A stretch of DNA of 37,535 nucleotides, from contig NZ_JAAKZZ010000013.1 of NCBI RefSeq assembly GCF_011045075.1, positions 1-37,535 of the forward strand. The letters run 5' to 3'. The notes beneath the pieces were generated by a model that did no database searches, was not told the origin of the DNA, and saw only the letters and a program-made list of their open reading frames with translations. Made by a program: the position numbers and the translations under genes. Below are positions 30,982-37,535 of this stretch, one piece after another; the first letter of the stretch is position 1, and each line of letters starts with the position of its first letter. The stretch is from Streptomyces boncukensis. GTDB taxonomy: Bacteria > Actinomycetota > Actinomycetes > Streptomycetales > Streptomycetaceae.

Positions 30982-31719
30982 TCAGTGCTTGAGGATCTTG
31001 GAGAGGAAGTCCTTCGCGCGGTCGCTCTGCGGCGCCGTGAAGAAGTCCTCCGGGGTGCGGTCCTCGACGATCTGGCCGTCGGCCATGAACACCACGCGGT
31101 TGGCCGCGGACCGTGCGAACCCCATCTCGTGGGTGACGACGACCATCGTCATGCCGTCCCGCGCCAGCTGCTGCATGACCTCCAGCACCTCGCTGATCAT
31201 CTCCGGGTCGAGCGCGGAGGTCGGCTCGTCGAAGAGGAGGGCCTGGGGGTCCATGGCGAGGGCCCGCGCGATGGCCACACGCTGCTGCTGGCCGCCGGAC
31301 AGCTGCGCGGGGTACTTGGCGGCCTGGTCGGCGAGTCCCACCCGTTCGAGGAGTTCCCGGGCGCGCCGCTCGGCCTCATCCTTGTTCTTCCTGCGGACCT
31401 TGAGCGGCGCGAGCATCACGTTCGCCAGCACCGTCTTGTGCGCGAAGAGATTGAAGGACTGGAACACCATGCCGACCTCGGTACGCAGCCTGGCCAGCTC
31501 CCGGCCCTCGGCGGGCAGCGGCCGCCCGGCCAGCGTGATGGTGCCGGACTCGACCGTCTCCAGCCGGTTGACGGTCCGGCACAGCGTCGACTTGCCGGAT
31601 CCGGAGGGGCCGATGACGACGACCACTTCGCCCCGTCCGACGGTGAGGTTGATGTCCCGGAGCACATGCAGGGAGCCGTAGTGCTTGTTGACCCCGCGCA
31701 GCTCGATCAGCGGTTCCAT
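30982..31719 (-). CDS. gluA: glutamate ABC transporter ATP-binding protein
   Basis: GlnQ/GluA-type ATPase, 245 residues. Walker [10 protein letters not shown] at 37-45, Q-loop Q87, signature LSGGQQQR at 140-147 and Walker B LLFDEP with D164-E165 are intact. First gene of gluABCD. The ATG at 31719 is preceded by TATTTTCCCTTTTCT rather than a purine-rich site, so translation may start on a leaderless or near-leaderless message. Confidence 0.93.
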   Translation of the reverse strand: MEPLIELRGVNKHYGSLHVLRDINLTVGRGEVVVVIGPSGSGKSTLCRTVNRLETVESGTITLAGRPLPAEGRELARLRTEVGMVFQSFNLFAHKTVLANVMLAPLKVRRKNKDEAERRARELLERVGLADQAAKYPAQLSGGQQQRVAIARALAMDPQALLFDEPTSALDPEMISEVLEVMQQLARDGMTMVVVTHEMGFARSAANRVVFMADGQIVEDRTPEDFFTAPQSDRAKDFLSKILKH

Positions 31720-31738
31720 AGAAAAGGGAAAATATCCG
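31720..31738 (-). promoter_or_regulatory. AT-rich start region of gluA without a ribosome binding site
   Basis: On the minus strand TATTTT ends 9 bases before the gluA ATG and the bases between are all pyrimidines (CCCTTTTCT). If TATTTT is the -10 box, the transcript would start within a few bases of the ATG. A TTGACC lies 12 bases above TATTTT, too close for a standard spacer, so the promoter assignment is uncertain. Confidence 0.35.
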
Positions 31739-31806
31739 CATCATCAGGTCAATTCCGGGATGACACGCAGCACCCGCATACAACACGAAAGAGGCGCTCT
31801 TCTGAG

Positions 31807-31859
31807 CCTAGGTACGAAGGAAGCCCCTGGGTACCTAGCCTGCTTGCCTGTCAGACAGG
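31807..31859 (+). promoter_or_regulatory. dyads in the gluA/GntR divergent region (likely operators)
   Basis: CTAGGTAC (31808-31815) and GTACCTAG (31831-31838) form an inverted repeat with centres 23 bases apart, and CCTGTC-A-GACAGG (31847-31859) is a perfect 13-bp dyad immediately before the GntR gene. GntR/HutC regulators commonly bind dyads of this size in their own promoter, so autoregulation and control of the glu operon are plausible. Confidence 0.5.
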
Positions 31860-31890
31860 TTGGGGAGCCATGGGGAAAGAGGAACCCGGG

Positions 31891-32658
31891 ATGGGAGACA
31901 CGGGTGACACCAGGCCGGTCTATCAGCGGATCGCCGACGATCTGCGGCGGCAGATCGACGAGGGGACGCTCACCGTCGGAGCCCGTATCCCCTCCCGCTC
32001 CGAGCTGAAACGGGCCTACGAGGCAAGCGACCAGACGGTGGACCGCGCCGTACGCGTGCTGAAGTCCGCCGGGTACGCCGAAGGCCAGTTCGGGCGCGGG
32101 GTCTTCGTCGCGGACCGGGCCCCGGTCGGCACGCTGCTGCGCTCGACCGGGGCCGTGGACTCCCCCTTCGCCGCGCGGATCGCGGCCCTGGGCAGGGAGA
32201 CCGGCTCGGCGGTGGTGTGGGAGGCGACCTCCTCGACGGCGCCGGTGCCGGAGCGGATCGCGCGGCGGCTGGGCATCGAGCCGGAGGCGCGCGGCGTGTG
32301 CACCCAGTACGAGTATCTGGCCGACCGCCGCCCGGTGCAGCTGGCCACCAGCTGGGAGCCGCTGGAGATCACGGAGGGCACGGATGTGGTGTTCCCGGAG
32401 CGCGGCCCGTACGCGCGCCGGGGCGTACGGGGGCGGCTGGCCGCCATCGGGATCCGGGTGGTGCGCGCCGTGGAACTGGTGGGGGCGCGTCCCGCGACCA
32501 GTCCGGAGGCGGAGTCGCTGGGCTGTTCGCCCGGCCAGTGTGTGACGGCGGTGGAGCGCACGCACTACGACGCGGACAACCGGGCCGTGGAGACCTCCGA
32601 CATCGTGGTACGGGCCGACCGCTGGCGCCTGGAGTACGGCATCACCTTCACCGCCTGA
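31891..32658 (+). CDS. GntR-family (HutC type) transcriptional regulator
   Basis: 255 residues: N-terminal winged helix (residues about 8-75; VYQRIADDLRRQIDEGTL, PSRSELKRAYEASDQTVDRAVRVLKSAGY, GRGVFVAD) and a C-terminal UTRA ligand-binding domain (ARGVCTQYEYLADRRPVQLATSW, GQCVTAVERTHYDADNRAVETSDIVV). ATG 31891 has AAAGAGGAA about 8 bases ahead; ATG 31870 is an alternative with poor spacing. It is divergent from gluA, which makes the importer a candidate target, but the effector is unknown. Confidence 0.88.
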   Translation: MGDTGDTRPVYQRIADDLRRQIDEGTLTVGARIPSRSELKRAYEASDQTVDRAVRVLKSAGYAEGQFGRGVFVADRAPVGTLLRSTGAVDSPFAARIAALGRETGSAVVWEATSSTAPVPERIARRLGIEPEARGVCTQYEYLADRRPVQLATSWEPLEITEGTDVVFPERGPYARRGVRGRLAAIGIRVVRAVELVGARPATSPEAESLGCSPGQCVTAVERTHYDADNRAVETSDIVVRADRWRLEYGITFTA

Positions 32659-32678
32659 AGGTGCGGGGCCCACCAAGT

Positions 32679-32718
32679 GCGCCCCGCAGGGGCGCGGGGA
32701 ACTGCGCGAGCAACCACG
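32679..32718 (+). repeat. left copy of the GCGCGGGGAACTGCGC intergenic element
   Basis: Contains GCGCCCC/GGGGCGC dyad and the core GCGCGGGGAACTGCGC, as at 8452-8498. Starts 21 bases after the stop of the GntR gene. Confidence 0.8.
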
Positions 32719-32778
32719 AGAGCGCGGCAGCCGGCGACGAGTGCCAAGCGCTGCCGGGCTGCCGAGCGCGCCACCATC

Positions 32779-32816
32779 GTGGCCGGGTGCGCAGTTCCCC
32801 GCGCCGCTGCGGGCGC
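32779..32816 (-). repeat. right, inverted copy of the same intergenic element
   Basis: Reverse-complement copy of 32679-32718 with several differences in the dyad but an intact core (GCGCAGTTCCCCGCGC). The pair encloses about 60 bp and lies between the convergent GntR and DUF6278 genes, where it could fold into a long hairpin and stop transcription from both sides. Confidence 0.8.
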
Positions 32817-32835
32817 CCGGAGAGCGTACGGGGCG

Positions 32836-33285
32836 TCAGTCCTCGCTGGCCTCCGCGTACAGTTGCGACAGCTCGGGGGAGCCGCTCTCCGCCCAGCTCG
32901 CGCCGGCAGCCAGCACGTCCACGTCCCTCCCGGAGGGCAGCCGCACCACCGGCTGTCCGTCCGGCCACTGCCGCCACCGCGCCCCCGCGACCGTCCGTAC
33001 GATCACCGTGCCCAGATAGAGCCCCGCGTCGGTGCCGAGCCAGGAGGCGGTGTCCAGGTCGTGGGGGTCCTCCCGCCAGTCCGGCAGGAGTTGGTCGAGC
33101 GCGGTCAAGGACTCGACGCTGTCGTCGAGTTCGACCCCCGCGCCGCCCGCCCGCTCCCGCAGCAGCTCGCACTCGGAGAGCAGCTGCGTCGCGCCGTCGG
33201 GGTCGCTGGACACCGCGCTGCCCGGCGCGGTGTCCTCCGCCCCGCCGAACCGTCTGCGCCAGTTGTCCAGAAAAGGGATGTGCAT
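32836..33285 (-). CDS. DUF6278-like small protein
   Basis: 149 residues, acidic, no signal or membrane segment. Start MHIPFLDNWRRRFG, middle ELDDSVESLTALDQLLPDWRED, then GTDAGLYLGTVIVRTVAGARWRQWPDGQPVVRLPSGRDVDV and SPELSQLYAEASED. This pattern matches the streptomycete DUF6278 family as I remember it; no function is known. The ATG at 33285 has only a weak GAGA ahead. Divergent from the SGNH hydrolase gene. Confidence 0.7.
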   Translation of the reverse strand: MHIPFLDNWRRRFGGAEDTAPGSAVSSDPDGATQLLSECELLRERAGGAGVELDDSVESLTALDQLLPDWREDPHDLDTASWLGTDAGLYLGTVIVRTVAGARWRQWPDGQPVVRLPSGRDVDVLAAGASWAESGSPELSQLYAEASED

Positions 33286-33368
33286 ACGTCTCAGCGTGTC
33301 ATCCGGACCGCCGCGCCACCACAGGGCACGCTGCGCGTGCCGCTACGTGCTGTGCCGCGTTGGACACC

Positions 33369-33397
33369 TTGACGCCAGGTGAGCGCCTCTCTAGTTT
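33369..33397 (+). promoter_or_regulatory. near-consensus housekeeping promoter of the SGNH hydrolase gene
   Basis: TTGACG (33369-33374) and TAGTTT (33392-33397) are separated by exactly 17 bases. The expected transcription start is about 33404, leaving a 59-base leader to the GTG at 33463 with GAGAGG at 33449-33454. Confidence 0.65.
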
Positions 33398-33462
33398 CAC
33401 CGGGCCTCGGTCGAATCCGGGGCGCGCACCGGTGTGTTGCCGTCCCATGAGAGGTCAGTCGC

Positions 33463-35289
33463 GTGCAGAGACGTTCGTGCATCCGCTCCTTCACCGTCCT
33501 GGTGGCCGCCACAGCGCTGGCGGTCCCCGCCCTGACCGGCGCCGCCTCCGCGCGGGAGCGCGGTCCGGACGGCGCGCCGTCCGAGCCCCAGCCCCTCGCC
33601 CGGCTGTTCGACAACCGTGCGGTGAGCGACGACGCGCGGCCGGGCTCCGCCGACTTCGACGGCGCGGGCCGCTCGCTGTCGGCGCAGGACCTGCGTGCCG
33701 CGGGCTGGCGTCCCGGCGCCCGCCTCGCGCTCGACGGCGCGGCCCTGCGCTGGCCGGACCGCCGCCCCGGCCAGGCGGACAACGTACGCGCCGACGGGCA
33801 GCTCGTGCGGCTGCGCGGACGCGGGAACGCCGTCTCCTTCCTGGTCGCGGCCACCTCGCCGGACGGCGCTGCGGGGCCCGTACGCGGCACCGGCACCGTG
33901 CGCTACGCGGACGGCTCGCGCAGCACCTACGACCTCGCGGCCGAGGACTGGCGCGGCGGCGGACTCGCCACCAAGGCCCTCGCGCTCCCGCACATCAACA
34001 CCCGGGACGGCGGCCGGCTCACCGAGCAGGCGAAGCTGTACGCCGTGACGGTGCCGGTCACCCGCGGCCGAACCGTCTCCTCGGTCGAGCTCCCCCGCGA
34101 CCCGGGCCCGCTCTCGGACCTCCATGTCTTCGCCGCCGGCGTCCGCGGGGAGGCCGCGGGCTGGACCGGCACCTGGTCGGCGAGCACCGGCGGCTACGCG
34201 GACACCGGCGGCTGGCGGGACCAGACGCTGCGGCTCGTCGTCCACACCTCGGCAGGCGGCTCCCGGGCCCGGGTGCGGCTGGCGAACACCTTCGCCGCGT
34301 CCCCCGTACGGATCGGCCACGCCTCGGTCGCCGTCCAGCGGCAGGGCGCGGCGGCCCGGGGCAAGCCGGTGCCGCTCACCTTCGGCGGGCGCGCCGGCAC
34401 CCGGATCCCGGCGGGCGCGGAGGCGTTCAGCGACCCCGTCGGCTTCGAGGTGCCGCCGGACGCCAATCTGCTGGTCAGCATCCACCTGCCGGATCCGGTG
34501 CGGGCCGCGCCGGTGCACAGCAAGGCGATCCAGCGCTCGTATCTGAGCACGGCCGGCAGCGGCGACCGCACCGCCGAGCGGGGCGGCGGCTCCTTCACCG
34601 GCTCGCTGTCGACGTGGCCGTTCCTCACCGGCATCGACGTGCGGGGCGAGCCCGGTTCCGTGGTCGCGCTCGGCGACTCGATCACGGACGGCGTGCGCTC
34701 GACACAGGGCGCGAACCGGCGCTGGCCGGACGTCCTGGCGCGGCGGCTCCAGGGACAGCGGGACGTGCCGCGCTACGGCGTCCTCAACCACGGGATCTCC
34801 GCGAACCGCGTCACCTCCGACCGCTATCCCGGCGACGGGGTCTCCACGGACACCGCCGGGGTCAGCGCGCGGAACCGGCTGGAGCGGGACGTGCTGGGCC
34901 AGACGAGCGCCCGTACCGTCGTCCTGTTCGAGGGCATCAACGACGTGCGGTGGGGCGCCTCTTCGAGCGAGGTGATCGCCGGGATGCGGGACATCGCCGC
35001 GCGGGCGCGGGAGCGCGGGCTGCGGGTGGTCGCGGCCACGGTGACGCCGTGCGGGGGCTACCACGACTGCACGGCGGAAGTGGACCGCAAGCGGCGGGAG
35101 GTGAACGCGTTCGTCCGGCAGAGCGGGGGCGCCTTCGACGCGGTGCTGGACTTCGACGCGGTGGTGCGGGACCCGGCGGCGCCGGAGCGGATGCGCGCCG
35201 CCTACGACTCCGGCGACCATCTGCACCCCGGCGACACCGGGTTGAAGGCCCTCGCGGACTCCATCGACCTGCGCGAGCTCACTCCCTGA
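33463..35289 (+). CDS. secreted SGNH/GDSL hydrolase
   Basis: 608 residues with a cleavable signal peptide (residues 1-29, hydrophobic VLVAATALAVPALTG, AASA cut). Residues about 30-390 are a beta-rich N-terminal part with jelly-roll-like strands (RLVVHTSAGGSRARVRLANTF); the C-terminal 210 residues are the SGNH esterase: block I GDSITDG with nucleophile S406, block III GINDVRW, and block V D585-H588 in SGDHLHPGD. The fold suits deacetylation or esterase action on extracellular carbohydrates or lipids; the substrate is unknown. GTG start is supported by GAGAGG and a strong promoter upstream. Confidence 0.9.
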   Translation: MQRRSCIRSFTVLVAATALAVPALTGAASARERGPDGAPSEPQPLARLFDNRAVSDDARPGSADFDGAGRSLSAQDLRAAGWRPGARLALDGAALRWPDRRPGQADNVRADGQLVRLRGRGNAVSFLVAATSPDGAAGPVRGTGTVRYADGSRSTYDLAAEDWRGGGLATKALALPHINTRDGGRLTEQAKLYAVTVPVTRGRTVSSVELPRDPGPLSDLHVFAAGVRGEAAGWTGTWSASTGGYADTGGWRDQTLRLVVHTSAGGSRARVRLANTFAASPVRIGHASVAVQRQGAAARGKPVPLTFGGRAGTRIPAGAEAFSDPVGFEVPPDANLLVSIHLPDPVRAAPVHSKAIQRSYLSTAGSGDRTAERGGGSFTGSLSTWPFLTGIDVRGEPGSVVALGDSITDGVRSTQGANRRWPDVLARRLQGQRDVPRYGVLNHGISANRVTSDRYPGDGVSTDTAGVSARNRLERDVLGQTSARTVVLFEGINDVRWGASSSEVIAGMRDIAARARERGLRVVAATVTPCGGYHDCTAEVDRKRREVNAFVRQSGGAFDAVLDFDAVVRDPAAPERMRAAYDSGDHLHPGDTGLKALADSIDLRELTP

Positions 35290-35321
35290 CCTGAGCGAGG
35301 GGACGCCCCGCCGGAGGGGGC

Positions 35322-36101
35322 CTACACGTCGACGTCGACGACCACCGGGGCGTGGTCCGAGGCGCCCTTGCCCTTGCGGGCCTCCCGGTCGACGTACGCG
35401 TCCTGGACCGCCGCGTCGAAGCCCGCGTTGCCGTAGACGAGGTCGATCCGCATGCCCTTGTTCTTGGGGAAGCCGAGCTGGCGGTAGTCCCAGTAGGTGA
35501 ACGGGACGTCGTACTTCAGGGCGCGCGGGTAGACCTCCTTCAGGCCCGACTTCTCCAGGGCCGCGAGCGCGGCGCGCTCCGCGGGCGTCACATGGGTGGC
35601 GCCGTCGAACAGGGCGATGTCCCACACGTCCTGGTCGGTGGGCGCGATGTTGTAGTCCCCCAGGATCGCGAAGGGGGACGGGGAGGGCGCCGAGGACGCG
35701 GCCGTCTCCTTCAGCGCCGCCAGCCACTCCAGCTTGTACGCGTAGTGCGGGTGGTCGACCTCGCGGCCGTTGGGGACGTACACCGACCAGACGCGGACGC
35801 CGCCGCACGTCGCCGCCGCGGCGCGGGCCTCGACCACCCCCTCGTACTCCGGCGCGTCCGGCAGCGCGGTGGCCGGGTCCGCGATGCCGACCCGGGAGAG
35901 CACCGCGACGCCGTTCCACCGGCCGCCCGCGCTCACCACCGACTCGTACCCGAGCTCTCGCAGCGGCTCCTGGGGGAAGGCGTCGGCGGCGACCTTCAGC
36001 TCCTGGAGGCAGAGCACGTCCGGCTGGGCCGACGCGAGCCAGTCCAGCAGCCTCGGCAGCCGCGCGGTGATCGAGTTGATGTTCCAAGTGGCGATACGCA
36101 T
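35322..36101 (-). CDS. xth: exodeoxyribonuclease III / AP endonuclease
   Basis: Endonuclease/exonuclease/phosphatase-fold DNA repair enzyme, 259 residues. Motifs: MRIATWNINSITAR with N7, CLQELK with E34, VYVPNGR, GDYNIAPTDQDVWD, FTYWDYR, GMRIDLVY and the terminal SDHAPVVVDVDV with the catalytic Asp-His pair. I chose ATG 36101, with AAGGA about 7 bases ahead; the 10 codons upstream (to 36131) are open but not family sequence. The leader is a 102-bp tandem repeat in which the first codons of this gene are copied three times. Confidence 0.93.
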   Translation of the reverse strand: MRIATWNINSITARLPRLLDWLASAQPDVLCLQELKVAADAFPQEPLRELGYESVVSAGGRWNGVAVLSRVGIADPATALPDAPEYEGVVEARAAAATCGGVRVWSVYVPNGREVDHPHYAYKLEWLAALKETAASSAPSPSPFAILGDYNIAPTDQDVWDIALFDGATHVTPAERAALAALEKSGLKEVYPRALKYDVPFTYWDYRQLGFPKNKGMRIDLVYGNAGFDAAVQDAYVDREARKGKGASDHAPVVVDVDV

Positions 36102-36186
36102 GTTCGTCCTTGTCGAGGGAAGCGGGCTCAACCCCCCGAGGCCGCGCCCGGCCGGGGGTCCGGGGGTCGCCCCCCGGAAAACACCG

Positions 36187-36204
36187 TCAGGTGGCGATAC
36201 GCAT
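36187..36204 (-). other. mini-ORF MRIAT-stop, copy 1
   Basis: ATG CGT ATC GCC ACC TGA on the minus strand, with AAGGAC 5-6 bases ahead. It repeats the first five codons of xth and stops one codon later because the duplicated junction follows. Confidence 0.6.
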
Positions 36205-36288
36205 GTTCGTCCTTGTCGAAGCGAGCGGGCTCAGCCTCCGAGGCCGCGCCCGGCCGGGGGTCCGGGGGTTGCCCCCCGGAGAACACCG

Positions 36289-36306
36289 TCAGGTGGCGAT
36301 ACGCAT
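36289..36306 (-). other. mini-ORF MRIAT-stop, copy 2
   Basis: Same six codons as at 36187-36204 with the same upstream purine run (GAAGGACGAAC). Confidence 0.6.
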
Positions 36307-36390
36307 GTTCGTCCTTCTCGAAGCGAGCGGGCTCACCCCCCGAAGCCACACCCGGCCGGGGGTCCGGGGGTCGCCCCCCGGAAAACACCG

Positions 36391-36408
36391 TCAGGTGGCG
36401 ATACGCAT
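36391..36408 (-). other. mini-ORF MRIAT-stop, copy 3
   Basis: Same six codons; here the upstream sequence is different (GATAAGGTCCGTCC), being the start of the non-repeated flank that begins 10 bases from the MBL stop codon. Confidence 0.55.
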
Positions 36409-36417
36409 GGACGGACC

Positions 36418-37083
36418 TTATCGGGAGGGACCGACACTGACGCTCTCGCCCACCGCCAGGTGGGCGTGGTCCGTGCCGCCCGTGCCGGGGCCGCCCGGAC
36501 CGAGCTGGCGCTCGAAGAAGCCGACGCCGATGTCGCTCAGCAGCCCGTCGTGGATGTCGTACGCGCGCTGCGGCCGGACCTCGCGGACGTAGTCGAGGAC
36601 CTCGGAGAACTTGTTCCAGGGCGCCTGCACCGGGAGCAGCAGCGTCTCGACAGGGCGCTCGGGGACGGTGAGGGCGTCGCCCGGATGGAAGACGCTGCCG
36701 TCCACCACGAAGCCCACGTTGGTGACGCGGGGGACGTCCGGGTGGATGACGGCGTGCAGCTCCCCGTGCACCTCCACCGCGAAGCCCGCCGCCTCGAAGG
36801 TGTCGCCGTGCCCGACCGTGTGGACGCGGCCCGGGAACGCCGCGGCGATCTGGTCGGCAACGCTGCGCAGGGTCCAGATCTCGGCCGCCGGGTTGGCCTC
36901 CATGGCGACGCGCAGCCGGGCCTCGTCGAAGTGGTCGGGGTGCTCGTGGGTGACGAGCAGCGCGTCGGCGCCCAGCGCCGCGTCCGGCTCGCTGAAGACT
37001 CCGGGGTCGATGACGAGGGTGCGCCCGTCCTCGGCGAGGCGTACACAGGCGTGGCCCTTCTTGATCAGTTCCATGCCGGACAT
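36418..37083 (-). CDS. MBL-fold metal-dependent hydrolase (UlaG/RomA-like)
   Basis: 221 residues. The metallo-beta-lactamase fold metal motif HEHPDH is at about residues 46-51; GHACVRLAEDGRTLVIDPG at the N-terminus and GHGDTFEAAGFAVEVHGELHAVI, NVGFVVDGSVFHPGDAL are typical of the UlaG-like group that includes lactonases and phosphodiesterase-like enzymes. ATG 37083 is supported by GGAGGAG at 37091-37097 with 7 bases of spacing; ATG 37074 is the alternative, served by AGGAG at 37085-37089. It begins 4 bases after the stop of the carboxymuconolactone decarboxylase gene, so the two are probably cotranscribed. Confidence 0.87.
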   Translation of the reverse strand: MSGMELIKKGHACVRLAEDGRTLVIDPGVFSEPDAALGADALLVTHEHPDHFDEARLRVAMEANPAAEIWTLRSVADQIAAAFPGRVHTVGHGDTFEAAGFAVEVHGELHAVIHPDVPRVTNVGFVVDGSVFHPGDALTVPERPVETLLLPVQAPWNKFSEVLDYVREVRPQRAYDIHDGLLSDIGVGFFERQLGPGGPGTGGTDHAHLAVGESVSVGPSR

Positions 37084-37087
37084 TCTC

Positions 37088-37535
37088 CTACTCCTCCGGT
37101 GTTGTTTCCTCCCGGATCACCCGCTGCGCCGCGGCGAACGCGGAGTTCGCCGCGGGCAGGCCGCAGTACACCCCGGTGTGCAGCAGCACTTCCTTGATCT
37201 CGTCCGGGGTGAGGCCGTTGCGCAGCGCGGCGCGGGTGTGGAAGGCGAGTTCGTCGGTGTGGCCGCGGGCGGCCAGCGCGGTGAGGGTGACCACCGAGCG
37301 GGTGCGCCGGTCGATGCCCGGCCGCGTCCACACCTCGCCCCAGGCGTAGCGGGTGAGGAAGTGCTGGAAGTCGTCGGTGAAGTCGTCGGCCGCCTGTGTG
37401 GCCCGGTCCACATGGGCGTCGCCGAGGACCTCGCGGCGAACCCGCATCCCCCGCTCGAAGGGGCCCCCGGCCCCGTCCGCGCCGCCGCTCCCGGCCTCCT
37501 CGCGCCGGGCCGCGGCGCCCGCCGCGGACTCCAGC
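37088..37535 (-). CDS. pcaL: 4-carboxymuconolactone decarboxylase domain, probably the end of PcaL (partial)
   Basis: The frame is open through the right edge. The visible part is a Gly/Ala-rich linker (about residues 1-25 seen) then the PcaC fold: FERGMRVRREVLGDAHVDRA, FLTRYAWGEVWTRPGIDRRTRSVVTLTALAA, and FHTRAALRNGLTPDEIKEVLLHTGVYCGLPAAN. PcaC decarboxylates gamma-carboxymuconolactone in the beta-ketoadipate pathway for protocatechuate. A linker in frame before PcaC is what the PcaD-PcaC fusion (PcaL) of actinobacteria would show; a stand-alone PcaC starting at 37447 is the alternative. Confidence 0.8.
   Translation of the reverse strand, partial: LESAAGAAARREEAGSGGADGAGGPFERGMRVRREVLGDAHVDRATQAADDFTDDFQHFLTRYAWGEVWTRPGIDRRTRSVVTLTALAARGHTDELAFHTRAALRNGLTPDEIKEVLLHTGVYCGLPAANSAFAAAQRVIREETTPEE

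Larger units (their letters stand above)
36088..36410 (-). repeat. 102-bp tandem repeat, three units plus a partial fourth, in the xth leader
   Basis: Units begin with GTGGCGATACGCAT at 36088, 36191 and 36293, and a truncated fourth begins at 36395; unit lengths are 103, 102 and 102. Read on the minus strand each unit ends with a ribosome binding site (AAGGACGAAC), ATG and the first codons of xth. Each also contains the hairpin CCGGGGG(T/C..)CCCCCGG and the run CCGGCCGGGGGTCCGGGGG. The 316-bp gap 36102-36417 consists almost wholly of this repeat. Confidence 0.95.

Noticed and set aside
33405..33420. GGTCGAATCC resembling a tRNA T-arm.
   Set aside because: No acceptor, D or anticodon stems can be built around it; it lies in the leader of the SGNH hydrolase gene.
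36128..36388. Repeat-encoded 86-residue ORF on the minus strand and similar repeat ORFs on the plus strand.
   Set aside because: They arise from translation of the non-coding tandem unit (length divisible by three keeps the frame open); no domain and no dedicated ribosome binding site.
36088..36410. The 102-bp repeats as a CRISPR array.
   Set aside because: Units are directly adjacent with no unique spacers, are far longer than CRISPR repeats, contain xth coding sequence, and no cas gene is present.

Overview
The window is very GC-rich DNA with almost all third codon positions G or C, many GTG starts, tightly overlapping operons and GC-only hairpin terminators. Together with the gene content (an ethylmalonyl-CoA pathway block, Glu-family ABC transporter, DUF1707 and DUF6278 proteins, an F420-type luciferase-fold enzyme) this points to the chromosome of a Streptomyces or a close streptomycete. 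I see no rRNA, tRNA, CRISPR array, transposase or phage gene.

Layout. 1-200 is the tail of an unrecognised gene. 565-6721 (+) is a five-gene ethylmalonyl-CoA pathway operon: crotonyl-CoA carboxylase/reductase, ethylmalonyl-CoA mutase, a CitE-like malyl-CoA lyase, a MaoC hydratase and an acyl-CoA dehydrogenase. 6899-8423 (+) holds psd and pssA for phosphatidylethanolamine synthesis. 8653-12165 (-) holds glycerate kinase, a phytoene-desaturase-like flavoprotein and an inositol-monophosphatase-family enzyme. 12231-19376 is a mixed housekeeping stretch: sirtuin, B3/4-domain protein, SDR reductase, permuted lipoate ligase, htpG, NmrA-like protein and a small GNAT. 19386-24630 (-) is a pyrimidine/hydantoin catabolic operon (beta-ureidopropionase-like amidohydrolase, class III aminotransferase, dihydropyrimidinase, DUF1707 protein, luciferase-like oxidoreductase). 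24864-28487 holds a methyltransferase, gamma-glutamyltransferase and an unknown membrane-anchored protein. 28505-31719 (-) is a gluABCD-type glutamate/polar amino acid importer, divergent from a GntR/HutC regulator. 32836-35289 has a DUF6278 protein and a secreted SGNH hydrolase. 35322-37535 (-) has exonuclease III, an MBL-fold hydrolase and the 3' end of a 4-carboxymuconolactone decarboxylase (probably the PcaL fusion) that leaves the window.

How genes work together. The first operon converts crotonyl-CoA to methylmalonyl/propionyl-CoA and glyoxylate for C2 assimilation and for polyketide extender units; glycerate kinase lies nearby but is a separate transcription unit. Gamma-glutamyltransferase releases glutamate outside the membrane and the Glu importer a few genes away could take it up. 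The dihydropyrimidinase operon covers ring opening, carbamoyl removal and transamination, but dihydropyrimidine dehydrogenase is absent from the window.

Most unusual structures: a 102-bp tandem repeat between the MBL gene and exonuclease III that has copied the ribosome binding site and first codons of the exonuclease gene three extra times, each copy becoming a five-codon mini-ORF followed by a hairpin; four helically phased TGTC(G/T)A repeats in front of the pyrimidine operon; paired inverted copies of one intergenic element in two convergent gene junctions; several promoter/start arrangements that look leaderless; and an SDR with cysteine at the usual catalytic serine position.
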